A DNA stretch of 5,593 bases from Dehalococcoidia bacterium. GTDB lineage: Bacteria > Chloroflexota > Dehalococcoidia > E44-bin15. This document shows, in pieces, positions 1-5,593 of the stretch (positions are counted from its first letter, which is position 1; each line of letters starts with the position of its first letter). The translations under genes were made by a program, and so were the position numbers. The notes under the pieces are model-generated. The model made no database searches. It was not told where the DNA came from and was given only the letters and a program-made list of their open reading frames with translations. Location of the stretch: assembly GCA_004377275.1 (NCBI GenBank), contig SOIC01000158.1, forward strand, positions 1-5,593, read 5' to 3'.

Positions 1-53
1 GCAGTGTGAAAATGTAGTGCTCAAGACTGTATATGTCGCGCTACACATTCATT

Positions 54-1538
54 TTACTTGAAGGGGTCCCACCGCACTGTCTGTTTCTCATATGCAGGCG
101 GAAATAGCTTCAAAAACTCGTCGTAATAGAGGAGTTCTTTGAACGTGGCGAATGGCATGCCGTAGGCTGACTTGGGGCGCCTCTTTATCTCTTCGCGGTC
201 GATTACCTTGGATACCAGCATGTCCATGACGTTATCTGTGCCGACCCCCATGGCGAACCTGAGCTTCTCACGATTGGCAATCTTCTCAGGAAGCATATCG
301 CGGAACGCCTCACGCAGAATGAACTTCTCTATCTGCTGCTCACCGTAAATCTTCCACGCCATCGGTATCTTCTTAGCGAAAGCGACAATCCTGGAGTCCA
401 GGAATGGTGTCTGATACACCACGGCGTTCGCCATCCAGCCCCGGTCGAGGCGCCTCAGAGCAGTGTTGTAGGCGATGTCCAGCAACCTCTGGGCAAGCTC
501 CTCTCGGTGTGCGTCGCCGGTCACTCTGGGGTTCTTTAGAACCATACGGTATCCCCCAAACAGCTCATCGGCCCCTTCACCAACCAGGATAGCATCGGTG
601 TATTCCTTTGCCATGCGCGCAACGTAGTAGTTGGAGATAATGCCCGATATGCAGTCCTCGTCAAAACTCTCAAGGTGCCAGACTGCCCGGGGAATCAAAT
701 CGCAAATGTCAGAATCGGTTATCCGGTAGATGTGAAGATGGTGCTCAAGACCGAGGAATTGGGCCATTAGCACAGCATTTTCCAGGTCGGGACCGGGCGC
801 GCTGTCAATGGTGCCGGTGAACAGGTGCAGGTCCGGATTGTACTCCTTGGCGATGGCGGCCACAATAGAGCTGTCCAGACCGCCGCTCAACGAGACGCCC
901 CGTACGCCTGGCATTCTTTTCTGCACTGCCTCTATGAGCAGTTGACGGAGGGTCATAGCTGCTTCCTGTATGGTTCCCGGCTCAGGCACGTCAGGAACAA
1001 AAGGCTCAAATGGCTTCAGTCCTTCGTTGGTGCTGTAGATGTGGCCAGGGGGCAACTCATTGACGTCAAAGCGAATGTGGTCTATCAGTCCCTTCATTTC
1101 GCTGCTGAAGCACAATAAGCCGTGTTCCGACCCGTAGAAGAGAGGTCTGGCGCCCACAGAATCCCGCGCCAGGATTACTTCGCCTGCGTCAACGATAGCG
1201 CACGTATAACTTCCTTCGAGCAGAGAGAAACACTCCTTGCCGTGTTTTTCGTAGAACTCTTTGAACAGCTCAACATCATGCTGGCCCGGGCCTCTTTCGT
1301 TGAACAACTCTCCATCAAAAACGACGTATGGTGGTCTTGAAAGCGAGGTGCAGCAGGTTCTCTCCGGTGTCAGATTGACTTCATTGGCGCCCAGAGCGCC
1401 GTGGCGCTCAGGCAGGGTCCGCACGACTGCGTTGTCTGGACCGCGGTACCACATCCGCTCCAGCATCTTGCTCACCTGTTGCCCGCACCCCTCCAGTAAG
1501 TCTCCATTCAGTGAAAAGATTCCGGCTATGCTTGCCAT
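54..1538 (-). CDS. Asparagine synthase-like amide ligase lacking the glutaminase cysteine
   Basis: This 494-residue protein has the asparagine synthetase B layout, somewhat shorter than the roughly 550 residues of E. coli AsnB. Residues 1-160 form a glutaminase-like Ntn domain, with RGPD at 32-35, DGELFN at 75-80 and RDSVGARPLFY at 125-135. Residues about 190-494 form the synthetase domain, with the ATP pyrophosphatase loop SGGLDSS at 218-224, GEGADELFGGY at 320-330, and PFLDSRIV at 378-385. Family members normally activate a carboxylate with ATP and attack it with ammonia released from glutamine by Cys at position 2. Here position 2 is Ala, so self-supplied glutaminase activity is not expected. 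The start is well fixed: AAAGGAG lies 6 bases upstream and the protein aligns from its first residue. The gene follows the second corrinoid gene by 57 bases and is probably co-transcribed with it. It could be an ammonia-dependent asparagine synthetase or a ligase for another acid or amine. The family is certain; the substrate is unknown. Confidence 0.9.
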   Translation of the reverse strand: MASIAGIFSLNGDLLEGCGQQVSKMLERMWYRGPDNAVVRTLPERHGALGANEVNLTPERTCCTSLSRPPYVVFDGELFNERGPGQHDVELFKEFYEKHGKECFSLLEGSYTCAIVDAGEVILARDSVGARPLFYGSEHGLLCFSSEMKGLIDHIRFDVNELPPGHIYSTNEGLKPFEPFVPDVPEPGTIQEAAMTLRQLLIEAVQKRMPGVRGVSLSGGLDSSIVAAIAKEYNPDLHLFTGTIDSAPGPDLENAVLMAQFLGLEHHLHIYRITDSDICDLIPRAVWHLESFDEDCISGIISNYYVARMAKEYTDAILVGEGADELFGGYRMVLKNPRVTGDAHREELAQRLLDIAYNTALRRLDRGWMANAVVYQTPFLDSRIVAFAKKIPMAWKIYGEQQIEKFILREAFRDMLPEKIANREKLRFAMGVGTDNVMDMLVSKVIDREEIKRRPKSAYGMPFATFKELLYYDEFLKLFPPAYEKQTVRWDPFK

Positions 1539-1544
1539 ACAACA

Positions 1545-1551
1545 CTCCTTT
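1545..1551 (-). promoter_or_regulatory. Ribosome binding site of the asparagine synthase-like gene
   Basis: The minus strand reads AAAGGAG, followed by 6 bases and then ATG at 1538. It matters because it fixes the N-terminus as Met-Ala-Ser-Ile. The missing catalytic cysteine is therefore not explained by a wrongly chosen start codon. Confidence 0.8.
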
Positions 1552-1596
1552 CTCGCACGTATTTCTGCTGCTTGCGTCTACGCCTCAGCTCATCTG

Positions 1597-2271
1597 TTAG
1601 TAGCCCTCGAGCACTTTGACCGCGTCGAAGGCATTAACACAATAGGCATCAGCACCTATTTCCTGGGCAAACTCCTCGGAGACAGCGGCGCCACCGATGA
1701 GCACTTTTACACTGCTCCGGAGTTTGTTTTCCTCAAGAGCCTTAATCACCACACCCATTTCAGTCATGGTGGTGGTAAGCAGGGCTGATAGTCCCAGATA
1801 TCCCGGTTTTTCTTCCTTCACGAACTCGACCACTTTCTCCGTGGGCACGTCAATTCCCAGGTCATGCACCTCGTAACCAGCGCCTTTCAACAGAATAGCT
1901 ACGATGTTCTTGCCGATATCGTGGATATCCCCCTTTACCGTGGCAATGGCGAATTTCCCTTTGGTCTCCACGTTCGCTGATTCCAGTACTGGCTTCATAA
2001 TGTCCATCGCCGCTCCTACCGCTTCAGCCGAGGCAAGCATGTCCGGAATAAAGTACTCTTTGGTAGAAAATTTCTCGCCGACTACCTGCATCCCTGCGGT
2101 CAAGCCCTCGCTTATTATCACCTGCGGGGAGACATTACTCTTAAGAGCTTGTTGCAAGAGTTCCACCACGCCGGGTGTTCCGGCAAGACTATCATCTATC
2201 CCCACATCCCCCTGCGTCTTTCTTCCCTGTATCACATTCTCTTTAATTGTCGCAATTATATCTTTGCTCAT
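1597..2271 (-). CDS. Corrinoid (B12-binding) methyltransferase protein, MttC/MtgC type, second copy
   Basis: This protein carries the cobamide that shuttles a methyl group between an MttB-family enzyme and the pterin methyltransferase. The first half is the helical cap domain, including EYFIPDMLASAEAVGAAM. The second half is the Rossmann-like B12-binding domain. The signature DIHDIG (DxHxxG) supplies the lower-ligand histidine, residue 117 from the start chosen here. It is followed by SALLTTTM and by the GGA turn near the C-terminus. The frame opens at an ATG at 2289, but ATG 2271 (protein starting MSKDII) has GGGAG five bases upstream, while 2289 has no such site, so I chose 2271. This gives 224 residues, usual for the family. 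The start lies one base after the TAG stop of the upstream mttB-like gene, so translation is probably coupled. That makes the neighbouring MttB-family enzyme its likely partner. It is about 57% identical to the corrinoid protein at 3869-4561. Confidence 0.93.
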   Translation of the reverse strand: MSKDIIATIKENVIQGRKTQGDVGIDDSLAGTPGVVELLQQALKSNVSPQVIISEGLTAGMQVVGEKFSTKEYFIPDMLASAEAVGAAMDIMKPVLESANVETKGKFAIATVKGDIHDIGKNIVAILLKGAGYEVHDLGIDVPTEKVVEFVKEEKPGYLGLSALLTTTMTEMGVVIKALEENKLRSSVKVLIGGAAVSEEFAQEIGADAYCVNAFDAVKVLEGY

Positions 2272-2272
2272 G

Positions 2273-3811
2273 CTAACTCCCACTTTCATAAATGTTAAGT
2301 CTTGGTAATATGCCGGGAATTTCTTCGAATATTCTGGCAGTTGTCTCCCGATCGATGTGTTCCACCGGTCTTGCCAGTAATTCCTTCATTCGCTCATGGG
2401 CAAGCTCAAAAACATCGTCTGCCTCACCACTTCCCTCAAAGGGATATACTCCAGATATTTCCCCACTGCGCAACACGGGACGAATATGGCCTATGTATAG
2501 TTTTTGTGACGTAGCCACCACGTCTCGTATCTGCTTCAGCATTGCTTCCAGTTCCGGCTGGTCAACCCGCGGCTGTCTTAAGAAGAACTCTATCATCTTG
2601 AAGTGGGTATCGTCCAGGACTGCCTGGAGCAGACAAAAGACAGAATTACAGTCCAGCAAACCAAAGGCACAGTGCAGGTACTGAGGTCCTGACATGGTGA
2701 CCACCATGTCCGAAAACAGCCTCTCTATTGATGATTGCTGGCCAGGTATCTTCGAGTCACAGACGCCGGAAGTAGAGTAGTTGGGTATCCTGTAGAATCG
2801 TGCCATCTGAACGCAGTCGATGTTGTACTGACTGGTCTCAACAGAGCCGTAGGAATCACCCAGGGTGTCCATCCTGGCTCTGACAGGCACGCTGCCGTAG
2901 AGCACCGGGGTCCCCGGTTTTACCAGTTGCCCCAGAGTTATGCCTGCCAACACCTCCGCATTTATCTGAGCCATGATACCGGCTTCCTTGATAGGTGCGG
3001 TGGTGCCCGCTTGTGGTGACGATGACACAACGATTGGCAATCCTCGGCGGCATACTTCAATGAAAGTTTCTGTGGTGTCATCGACGAACTGGAGTGGGCT
3101 CTTCACCAGGCAGGTGATAAACGAGATGATGGGGTTATCCTCAAGTGCCTTTTTGCCTCCAGCGATGAGTTCTGCCATCCTCACCACGTTGTCAAGCTGT
3201 TTTAGACTGGTCAACCCGCTCATGAAGTGCTTCGTATTGTTATTGAGCGAGGCGAAAAATTTATTGACGTCTTTGTTCTCCTCGGTTATGTCGCGGTCCT
3301 GGATATTCACGGTGCGAATGTAGCCATCAACCATCTCCAGATGCTCACAGACATGGGCTGACTGGCACAGGTCATCTATTGTGCCTCGCCTGGGCTTGAA
3401 CTCAGGCACCCTAATCTCCTTGGTAGGGTCAGCCTTATTCACGTAGGTAGGAAAATCCACATCCAGCCAGATATTGGTCTCCGAGCCCGTGATTAGATAT
3501 ACTCTGGGCTCGTCGCCGTGCATGATGAGGGCATTATCTGGATTCCGAGCCCCCAATTTCACAGTCTTGGGAGCAGTGTCTAGCGCTTTTAATACCAATT
3601 GCTCTGGAATCTTCACCTGCCAACTCTGGTGGTCACCAGCGATAGACTCAACCGCCGCGCCATGACTATGGAGTATATCCACTGCTTCCCGGTTGAAGCT
3701 TATTAGCCCGGGGTCAGTCAATATCTGCATGGAAGCTTGGTGGATTAGCTCCGCCTGCTCCCTCGTTAACCTCTCGAATGGCCTATCAACAAGTATTCCT
3801 TTTCTTGGCAC
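2273..3811 (-). CDS. MttB-family corrinoid methyltransferase without pyrrolysine
   Basis: This is a 512-residue member of the trimethylamine methyltransferase (MttB) superfamily, of usual length and predicted to be a cytosolic TIM barrel. Such enzymes move a methyl group from a methylated amine to a Co(I) corrinoid protein. Non-pyrrolysine members characterised in other bacteria act on betaines such as glycine betaine, proline betaine and carnitine. Recognisable parts are the N-terminal LTREQAELIHQASMQIL segment, a GVCDSKIPGQQSS segment at about 349-361 (family pattern like G-x-x-D-x-K-x-P-x-x-Q), and the following SGPQYLHCAFGLLD at 374-387. That last segment is where pyrrolysine sits in archaeal MttB, and no in-frame TAG occurs there. 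The frame opens at TTG 3814, but GTG 3811 is six bases from AAGGAGG and is the better start. The gene ends in TAG one base before the second corrinoid gene and follows the first corrinoid gene by 57 bases. Its substrate cannot be inferred. Confidence 0.92.
   Translation of the reverse strand: MPRKGILVDRPFERLTREQAELIHQASMQILTDPGLISFNREAVDILHSHGAAVESIAGDHQSWQVKIPEQLVLKALDTAPKTVKLGARNPDNALIMHGDEPRVYLITGSETNIWLDVDFPTYVNKADPTKEIRVPEFKPRRGTIDDLCQSAHVCEHLEMVDGYIRTVNIQDRDITEENKDVNKFFASLNNNTKHFMSGLTSLKQLDNVVRMAELIAGGKKALEDNPIISFITCLVKSPLQFVDDTTETFIEVCRRGLPIVVSSSPQAGTTAPIKEAGIMAQINAEVLAGITLGQLVKPGTPVLYGSVPVRARMDTLGDSYGSVETSQYNIDCVQMARFYRIPNYSTSGVCDSKIPGQQSSIERLFSDMVVTMSGPQYLHCAFGLLDCNSVFCLLQAVLDDTHFKMIEFFLRQPRVDQPELEAMLKQIRDVVATSQKLYIGHIRPVLRSGEISGVYPFEGSGEADDVFELAHERMKELLARPVEHIDRETTARIFEEIPGILPRLNIYESGS
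2277..2281 (-). promoter_or_regulatory. Ribosome binding site deciding the start of the second corrinoid gene
   Basis: The minus strand reads GGGAG with five bases before ATG at 2271. The site lies inside the last codons of the upstream mttB-like gene. The alternative ATG at 2289 is preceded by an A/T-rich stretch without a purine-rich match, so the shorter protein is preferred. Confidence 0.7.
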
Positions 3812-3817
3812 CAAATG

Positions 3818-3824
3818 CCTCCTT
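3818..3824 (-). promoter_or_regulatory. Strong ribosome binding site of the mttB-like gene
   Basis: The minus strand reads AAGGAGG, a full Shine-Dalgarno match. The spacing is six bases to GTG at 3811 and only three to TTG at 3814, so initiation at GTG is favoured. The two choices differ by one residue. Confidence 0.75.
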
Positions 3825-3836
3825 CAGATAAAAGTC

Positions 3837-3851
3837 TGCAGTAGATCTGCA
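3837..3851 (-). repeat. Short inverted repeat between the first corrinoid gene and the mttB-like gene
   Basis: TGCAG and CTGCA form a perfect five-base inverted repeat around a five-base loop, in the 57-base gap upstream of the AAGGAGG site. No long T-tract follows directly and the stem is short, so this is not a convincing terminator. At most it could be a weak RNA hairpin between the two cistrons, and it may be chance. Confidence 0.25.
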
Positions 3852-3868
3852 ATAAAATGATTGCTATT

Positions 3869-4561
3869 CTAGTTCTCTGTGCCAGAGGTGAGAGCTTCCA
3901 CCACAGCTAATGCCTGAAAGCCGTCTGCGCCATACCCATCCGCGCCGATGCTTTTGGCAAACTCCTCCGAGACGGGTGCTCCGCCGACTATAATCTTTAC
4001 CTGATCCCTGAGCCCATTTTGCTCAAGCATTTGTATCACATCCGCCATGCGAGCCATGGTGCTGGTTAGCAGAGCGGACAACCCCAGAAATTGTGGTTTT
4101 TCCTCCCTTACTGCATCTACAATGGCCTGGGTGTCAATATTGTTCCCCAGGTCCTTAACAGTGTATCCTGCCCCACGAAGCAGAATGGACACTATGTTCT
4201 TGCCAATATCGTGAAGGTCATCTTTTACCGTAGCCACAATTATCTTGCCCTTGGCATTAACACCACTCCCAGCAAGATATGGCTCAAGTATTTCCATGGC
4301 TGCTCCAACTGCCTGTGCCGAAGCTAGCATGTCAGGAATAAAGTATTCCCCCGCTTCAAATTTTTGCCCCACAATGTTCATGCCACCAGAGAGACCCTTA
4401 GTGATTATGCTTTGAATACTCAAGCCGGAGGCAAGGGCACTCTCAACAAGCTCGGTAACGCCGGGCTGACCTACCATCCCTTCATCCATGCCTTCATCAT
4501 CCTTGTATATCCTCCCTTGGATAACACTTTCTTGGATTAAATTGATTATGTCCTCTGGCAT
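3869..4561 (-). CDS. Corrinoid (B12-binding) methyltransferase protein, MttC/MtgC type, first copy
   Basis: This 230-residue cobamide carrier has the standard two-domain layout. The helical cap domain spans roughly 1-95 and includes EYFIPDMLASAQAVGAAM at 72-89. The Rossmann-like B12-binding domain carries DLHDIG at 115-120, where His117 is the expected lower ligand to cobalt. It also carries SALLTSTM at 162-169 and the GGA turn at 193-195. It accepts a methyl group from an MttB-family enzyme and gives it to the pterin methyltransferase, or runs in reverse. The ATG start is supported by TGGAGGA five bases upstream. The gene sits 40 bases after the pterin methyltransferase and 57 bases before the mttB-like gene, so either neighbouring MttB enzyme could be its partner. 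It ends in TAG, which cannot usefully be read through: a TGA follows 15 codons later. It is a clear paralogue of the corrinoid protein at 1597-2271. Confidence 0.94.
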   Translation of the reverse strand: MPEDIINLIQESVIQGRIYKDDEGMDEGMVGQPGVTELVESALASGLSIQSIITKGLSGGMNIVGQKFEAGEYFIPDMLASAQAVGAAMEILEPYLAGSGVNAKGKIIVATVKDDLHDIGKNIVSILLRGAGYTVKDLGNNIDTQAIVDAVREEKPQFLGLSALLTSTMARMADVIQMLEQNGLRDQVKIIVGGAPVSEEFAKSIGADGYGADGFQALAVVEALTSGTEN

Positions 4562-4566
4562 TATCG

Positions 4567-4573
4567 TCCTCCA
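4567..4573 (-). promoter_or_regulatory. Ribosome binding site of the first corrinoid gene
   Basis: The minus strand reads TGGAGGA, five bases before ATG at 4561. It lies in the 40-base gap after the pterin methyltransferase gene, so this gene can be translated independently within the operon. Confidence 0.7.
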
Positions 4574-4601
4574 GTTTCAGTAATTTATTAAGCTGCTGAG
4601 T

Positions 4602-5411
4602 TCAATCTACTATATTACCTTTTCTGTGTGCCCTGAGGTATGTTCGGCATGAAGAGTCTTTTCCTACGAGCATATCGGCTACCTTGATAAGACTCATCGC
4701 TTTATTATCAAGCGGGTCAACAATTACTGCATCTAAGCCAGCATAAGCGGCCATTAGTAAGAAGGCGCGGTTCACTAACTTTCTCTTGGGTAAGCCATAT
4801 GAAATGTTGCTCAGTCCCATTACTACCCTGGCCTCAGGATAGCGTAATTTGATTTGCTCTATGGTCTTTAAGGTGACCATTCCCTGGCGTGTATCCACAG
4901 CGATAGGCAATACAAGCGGGTCAAATAATACTTGTTCTGCCTTTACGCCCAAACCAGTCAGGTATGACATAATCCGTTCGCACGCAGTCAGCCGCTCTTC
5001 GACACGGTCAGGTATTCCATCTGTTCCCATGGCCAGTGCTATTACCCAGGCCTTTCGTTCGGCTACCAATGGGCCAATAGATTCCAACCTCGCTGGCTCT
5101 GCAGTGACCGAGTTAATTATCAATCTCTCACCGTGATATTCCTTTAGGGCAGCCTCGATTACCTCTGGAGAATCACTGTCAATAGATAGTGGCTGCTCAA
5201 CGGCAGCCTGGATTATTCCCACGAGCCACTTGATAGCTGCAGTTGCTTCCTGCAGTGAGCCATAACCACCTCCAGCGTTTACATCGATGAAATCAGCCCC
5301 CGATAGCGTTTGCGCTTTGGCCAGGTTTACCAGGAATCCCTCATCTCGTTTGGTAATAGCCTCAGCGACTGATTTGTTGGATGCGTTTATGTTTTCTCCG
5401 ATTACAAGCAT
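4602..5411 (-). CDS. Methyltetrahydrofolate:corrinoid protein methyltransferase (AcsE/MtgA-like)
   Basis: This 269-residue protein is a pterin-binding TIM-barrel domain, as in acetogen MeTr (AcsE), MtgA and the folate-binding part of MetH. It exchanges a methyl group between a corrinoid protein and the N5 of tetrahydrofolate. The N-terminus MLVIGENIN and FIDVNAG at 41-47 are typical. Polar residues matching the pterin site of Moorella MeTr are visible: Asp78 (SIDS), Asn100 (IINS), Asp164 (FDPL) and Asn202 (SNIS). The length matches the roughly 260-residue stand-alone enzymes. The ATG lies three bases after the TAA of the upstream mttB-like gene. The nearest purine-rich site (AAGGGG at 5427-5432) is 15 bases away, so translation is probably coupled. 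Being the only such enzyme in the window, it probably serves both MttB/corrinoid pairs. In an amine-demethylating pathway it would run towards methyl-tetrahydrofolate, but the direction cannot be read from sequence. Confidence 0.92.
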   Translation of the reverse strand: MLVIGENINASNKSVAEAITKRDEGFLVNLAKAQTLSGADFIDVNAGGGYGSLQEATAAIKWLVGIIQAAVEQPLSIDSDSPEVIEAALKEYHGERLIINSVTAEPARLESIGPLVAERKAWVIALAMGTDGIPDRVEERLTACERIMSYLTGLGVKAEQVLFDPLVLPIAVDTRQGMVTLKTIEQIKLRYPEARVVMGLSNISYGLPKRKLVNRAFLLMAAYAGLDAVIVDPLDNKAMSLIKVADMLVGKDSSCRTYLRAHRKGNIVD

Positions 5412-5414
5412 ATT

Positions 5415-5593
5415 TTAGGCAATTATCCCCTTGATTTGTGATAGTACTTGCTGTCTTATTGGTGTGGGGAGGCTGTGCTTAGGTTTAGCCAGAAGCTCCT
5501 TGATAATCTCTGAAGCTCTTTCCCATGTCACCTTTCCACCTTTGGCTAGCCATTCCTCTTGGCTATTCCTGTCGCTCAGAGATGGCTGGTAGT
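5415..5593 (-). CDS. C-terminal end of a second MttB-family methyltransferase (partial)
   Basis: An open frame enters from the window edge and ends at TAA 5415-5417, giving 58 residues starting YQPSLSDRNSQEEWLAKGGK and ending QIKGIIA. The pattern of QPSLSDRNS, then a Trp, a Gly-Gly-Lys, a WERA and a helix ending ELLAKP resembles the C-terminal tail of MttB-superfamily proteins. This matches the tail as I remember it; I could not run an alignment. The other 5' frames on this strand hit stops quickly. The position directly before a pterin methyltransferase and a corrinoid gene also fits an mttB homologue. Whether the full gene holds an amber (pyrrolysine) codon cannot be seen, because that region lies outside the window. 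Its tail differs from that of the complete mttB-like gene at 2273-3811, so the two are distinct paralogues. Confidence 0.75.
   Translation of the reverse strand, partial: YQPSLSDRNSQEEWLAKGGKVTWERASEIIKELLAKPKHSLPTPIRQQVLSQIKGIIA

Noticed and set aside
1..53. Possible terminator after the asparagine synthase-like gene
   Set aside because: Only an imperfect inverted repeat (AATGTGTAGCGC against GCACTACATT) with a long loop is present, and no U-tract follows. The window ends too soon to judge.
1261..1788. 175-residue plus-strand open frame spanning the asparagine synthase-like and corrinoid genes
   Set aside because: It is antisense to two well-supported genes, resembles no known protein, and has low-complexity composition typical of a shadow frame.
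2273..2275. TAG stop of the mttB-like gene as a possible pyrrolysine codon
   Set aside because: It sits at the very C-terminus, far from the active-site position. Reading through gives only about nine codons before TAA. The corrinoid gene start one base later fits a true stop.
1904..2308. 134-residue plus-strand open frame over the second corrinoid gene
   Set aside because: It is antisense to a conserved B12-binding domain, with no separate ribosome binding site or recognisable domain.
2856..3053. 65-residue minus-strand open frame inside the mttB-like gene
   Set aside because: It is an out-of-frame shadow of a full-length family member, with no recognisable content.
3869..3871. TAG stop of the first corrinoid gene as a read-through or fusion point to the mttB-like gene
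   Set aside because: Read-through reaches TGA after 15 codons, and the mttB-like gene has its own full AAGGAGG site.

Overview
The window holds one run of genes, all on the minus strand and all read from high to low coordinates. It looks like part of a corrinoid-dependent methyl-transfer operon of the MttB (trimethylamine methyltransferase superfamily) type. In transcription order it contains: the last 58 residues of one MttB-family methyltransferase (5415-5593, cut by the window edge); a pterin-binding methyltransferase that passes methyl groups between a corrinoid protein and tetrahydrofolate (4602-5411); a corrinoid protein (3869-4561); a complete MttB-family methyltransferase with no pyrrolysine codon (2273-3811); a second corrinoid protein (1597-2271); and an asparagine-synthase-like protein (54-1538). 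Gaps between genes run from 1 to 58 bases. No promoter or convincing terminator is visible, so transcription probably starts beyond base 5593.

The expected pathway is as follows. An MttB-family enzyme takes a methyl group from a methylated amine, probably a quaternary amine or betaine, and puts it on Co(I) of its corrinoid protein. The pterin-dependent enzyme then moves it to tetrahydrofolate, where it enters one-carbon metabolism. Two MttB enzymes and two corrinoid proteins (about 57% identical by a hand count of 215 aligned residues) surround a single pterin methyltransferase, which suggests two substrate branches feeding one acceptor enzyme. The substrate cannot be read from the sequence. 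No transporter and no corrinoid reductive activase lies in the window.

The most unusual gene is the last. It has the asparagine synthetase layout: an N-terminal glutaminase-like domain followed by an ATP-pyrophosphatase synthetase domain. It begins Met-Ala-Ser-Ile where the family begins Met-Cys-(Gly/Ser)-Ile, so the catalytic cysteine nucleophile is missing. A strong ribosome binding site six bases upstream fixes this start. Other glutaminase-site residues and an arginine in the synthetase substrate motif also look replaced, while the ATP-binding loop is intact. It may be an ammonia- or amine-dependent amide ligase tied to methylamine or betaine metabolism.

The organism is most likely an anaerobic bacterium with tetrahydrofolate-linked one-carbon metabolism, such as an acetogen-like Firmicute, a sediment Chloroflexota or a Desulfobacterota member. 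Base composition is moderate, Shine-Dalgarno sequences are strong, and TAG serves as an ordinary stop codon in two genes. The taxon cannot be fixed from the window.
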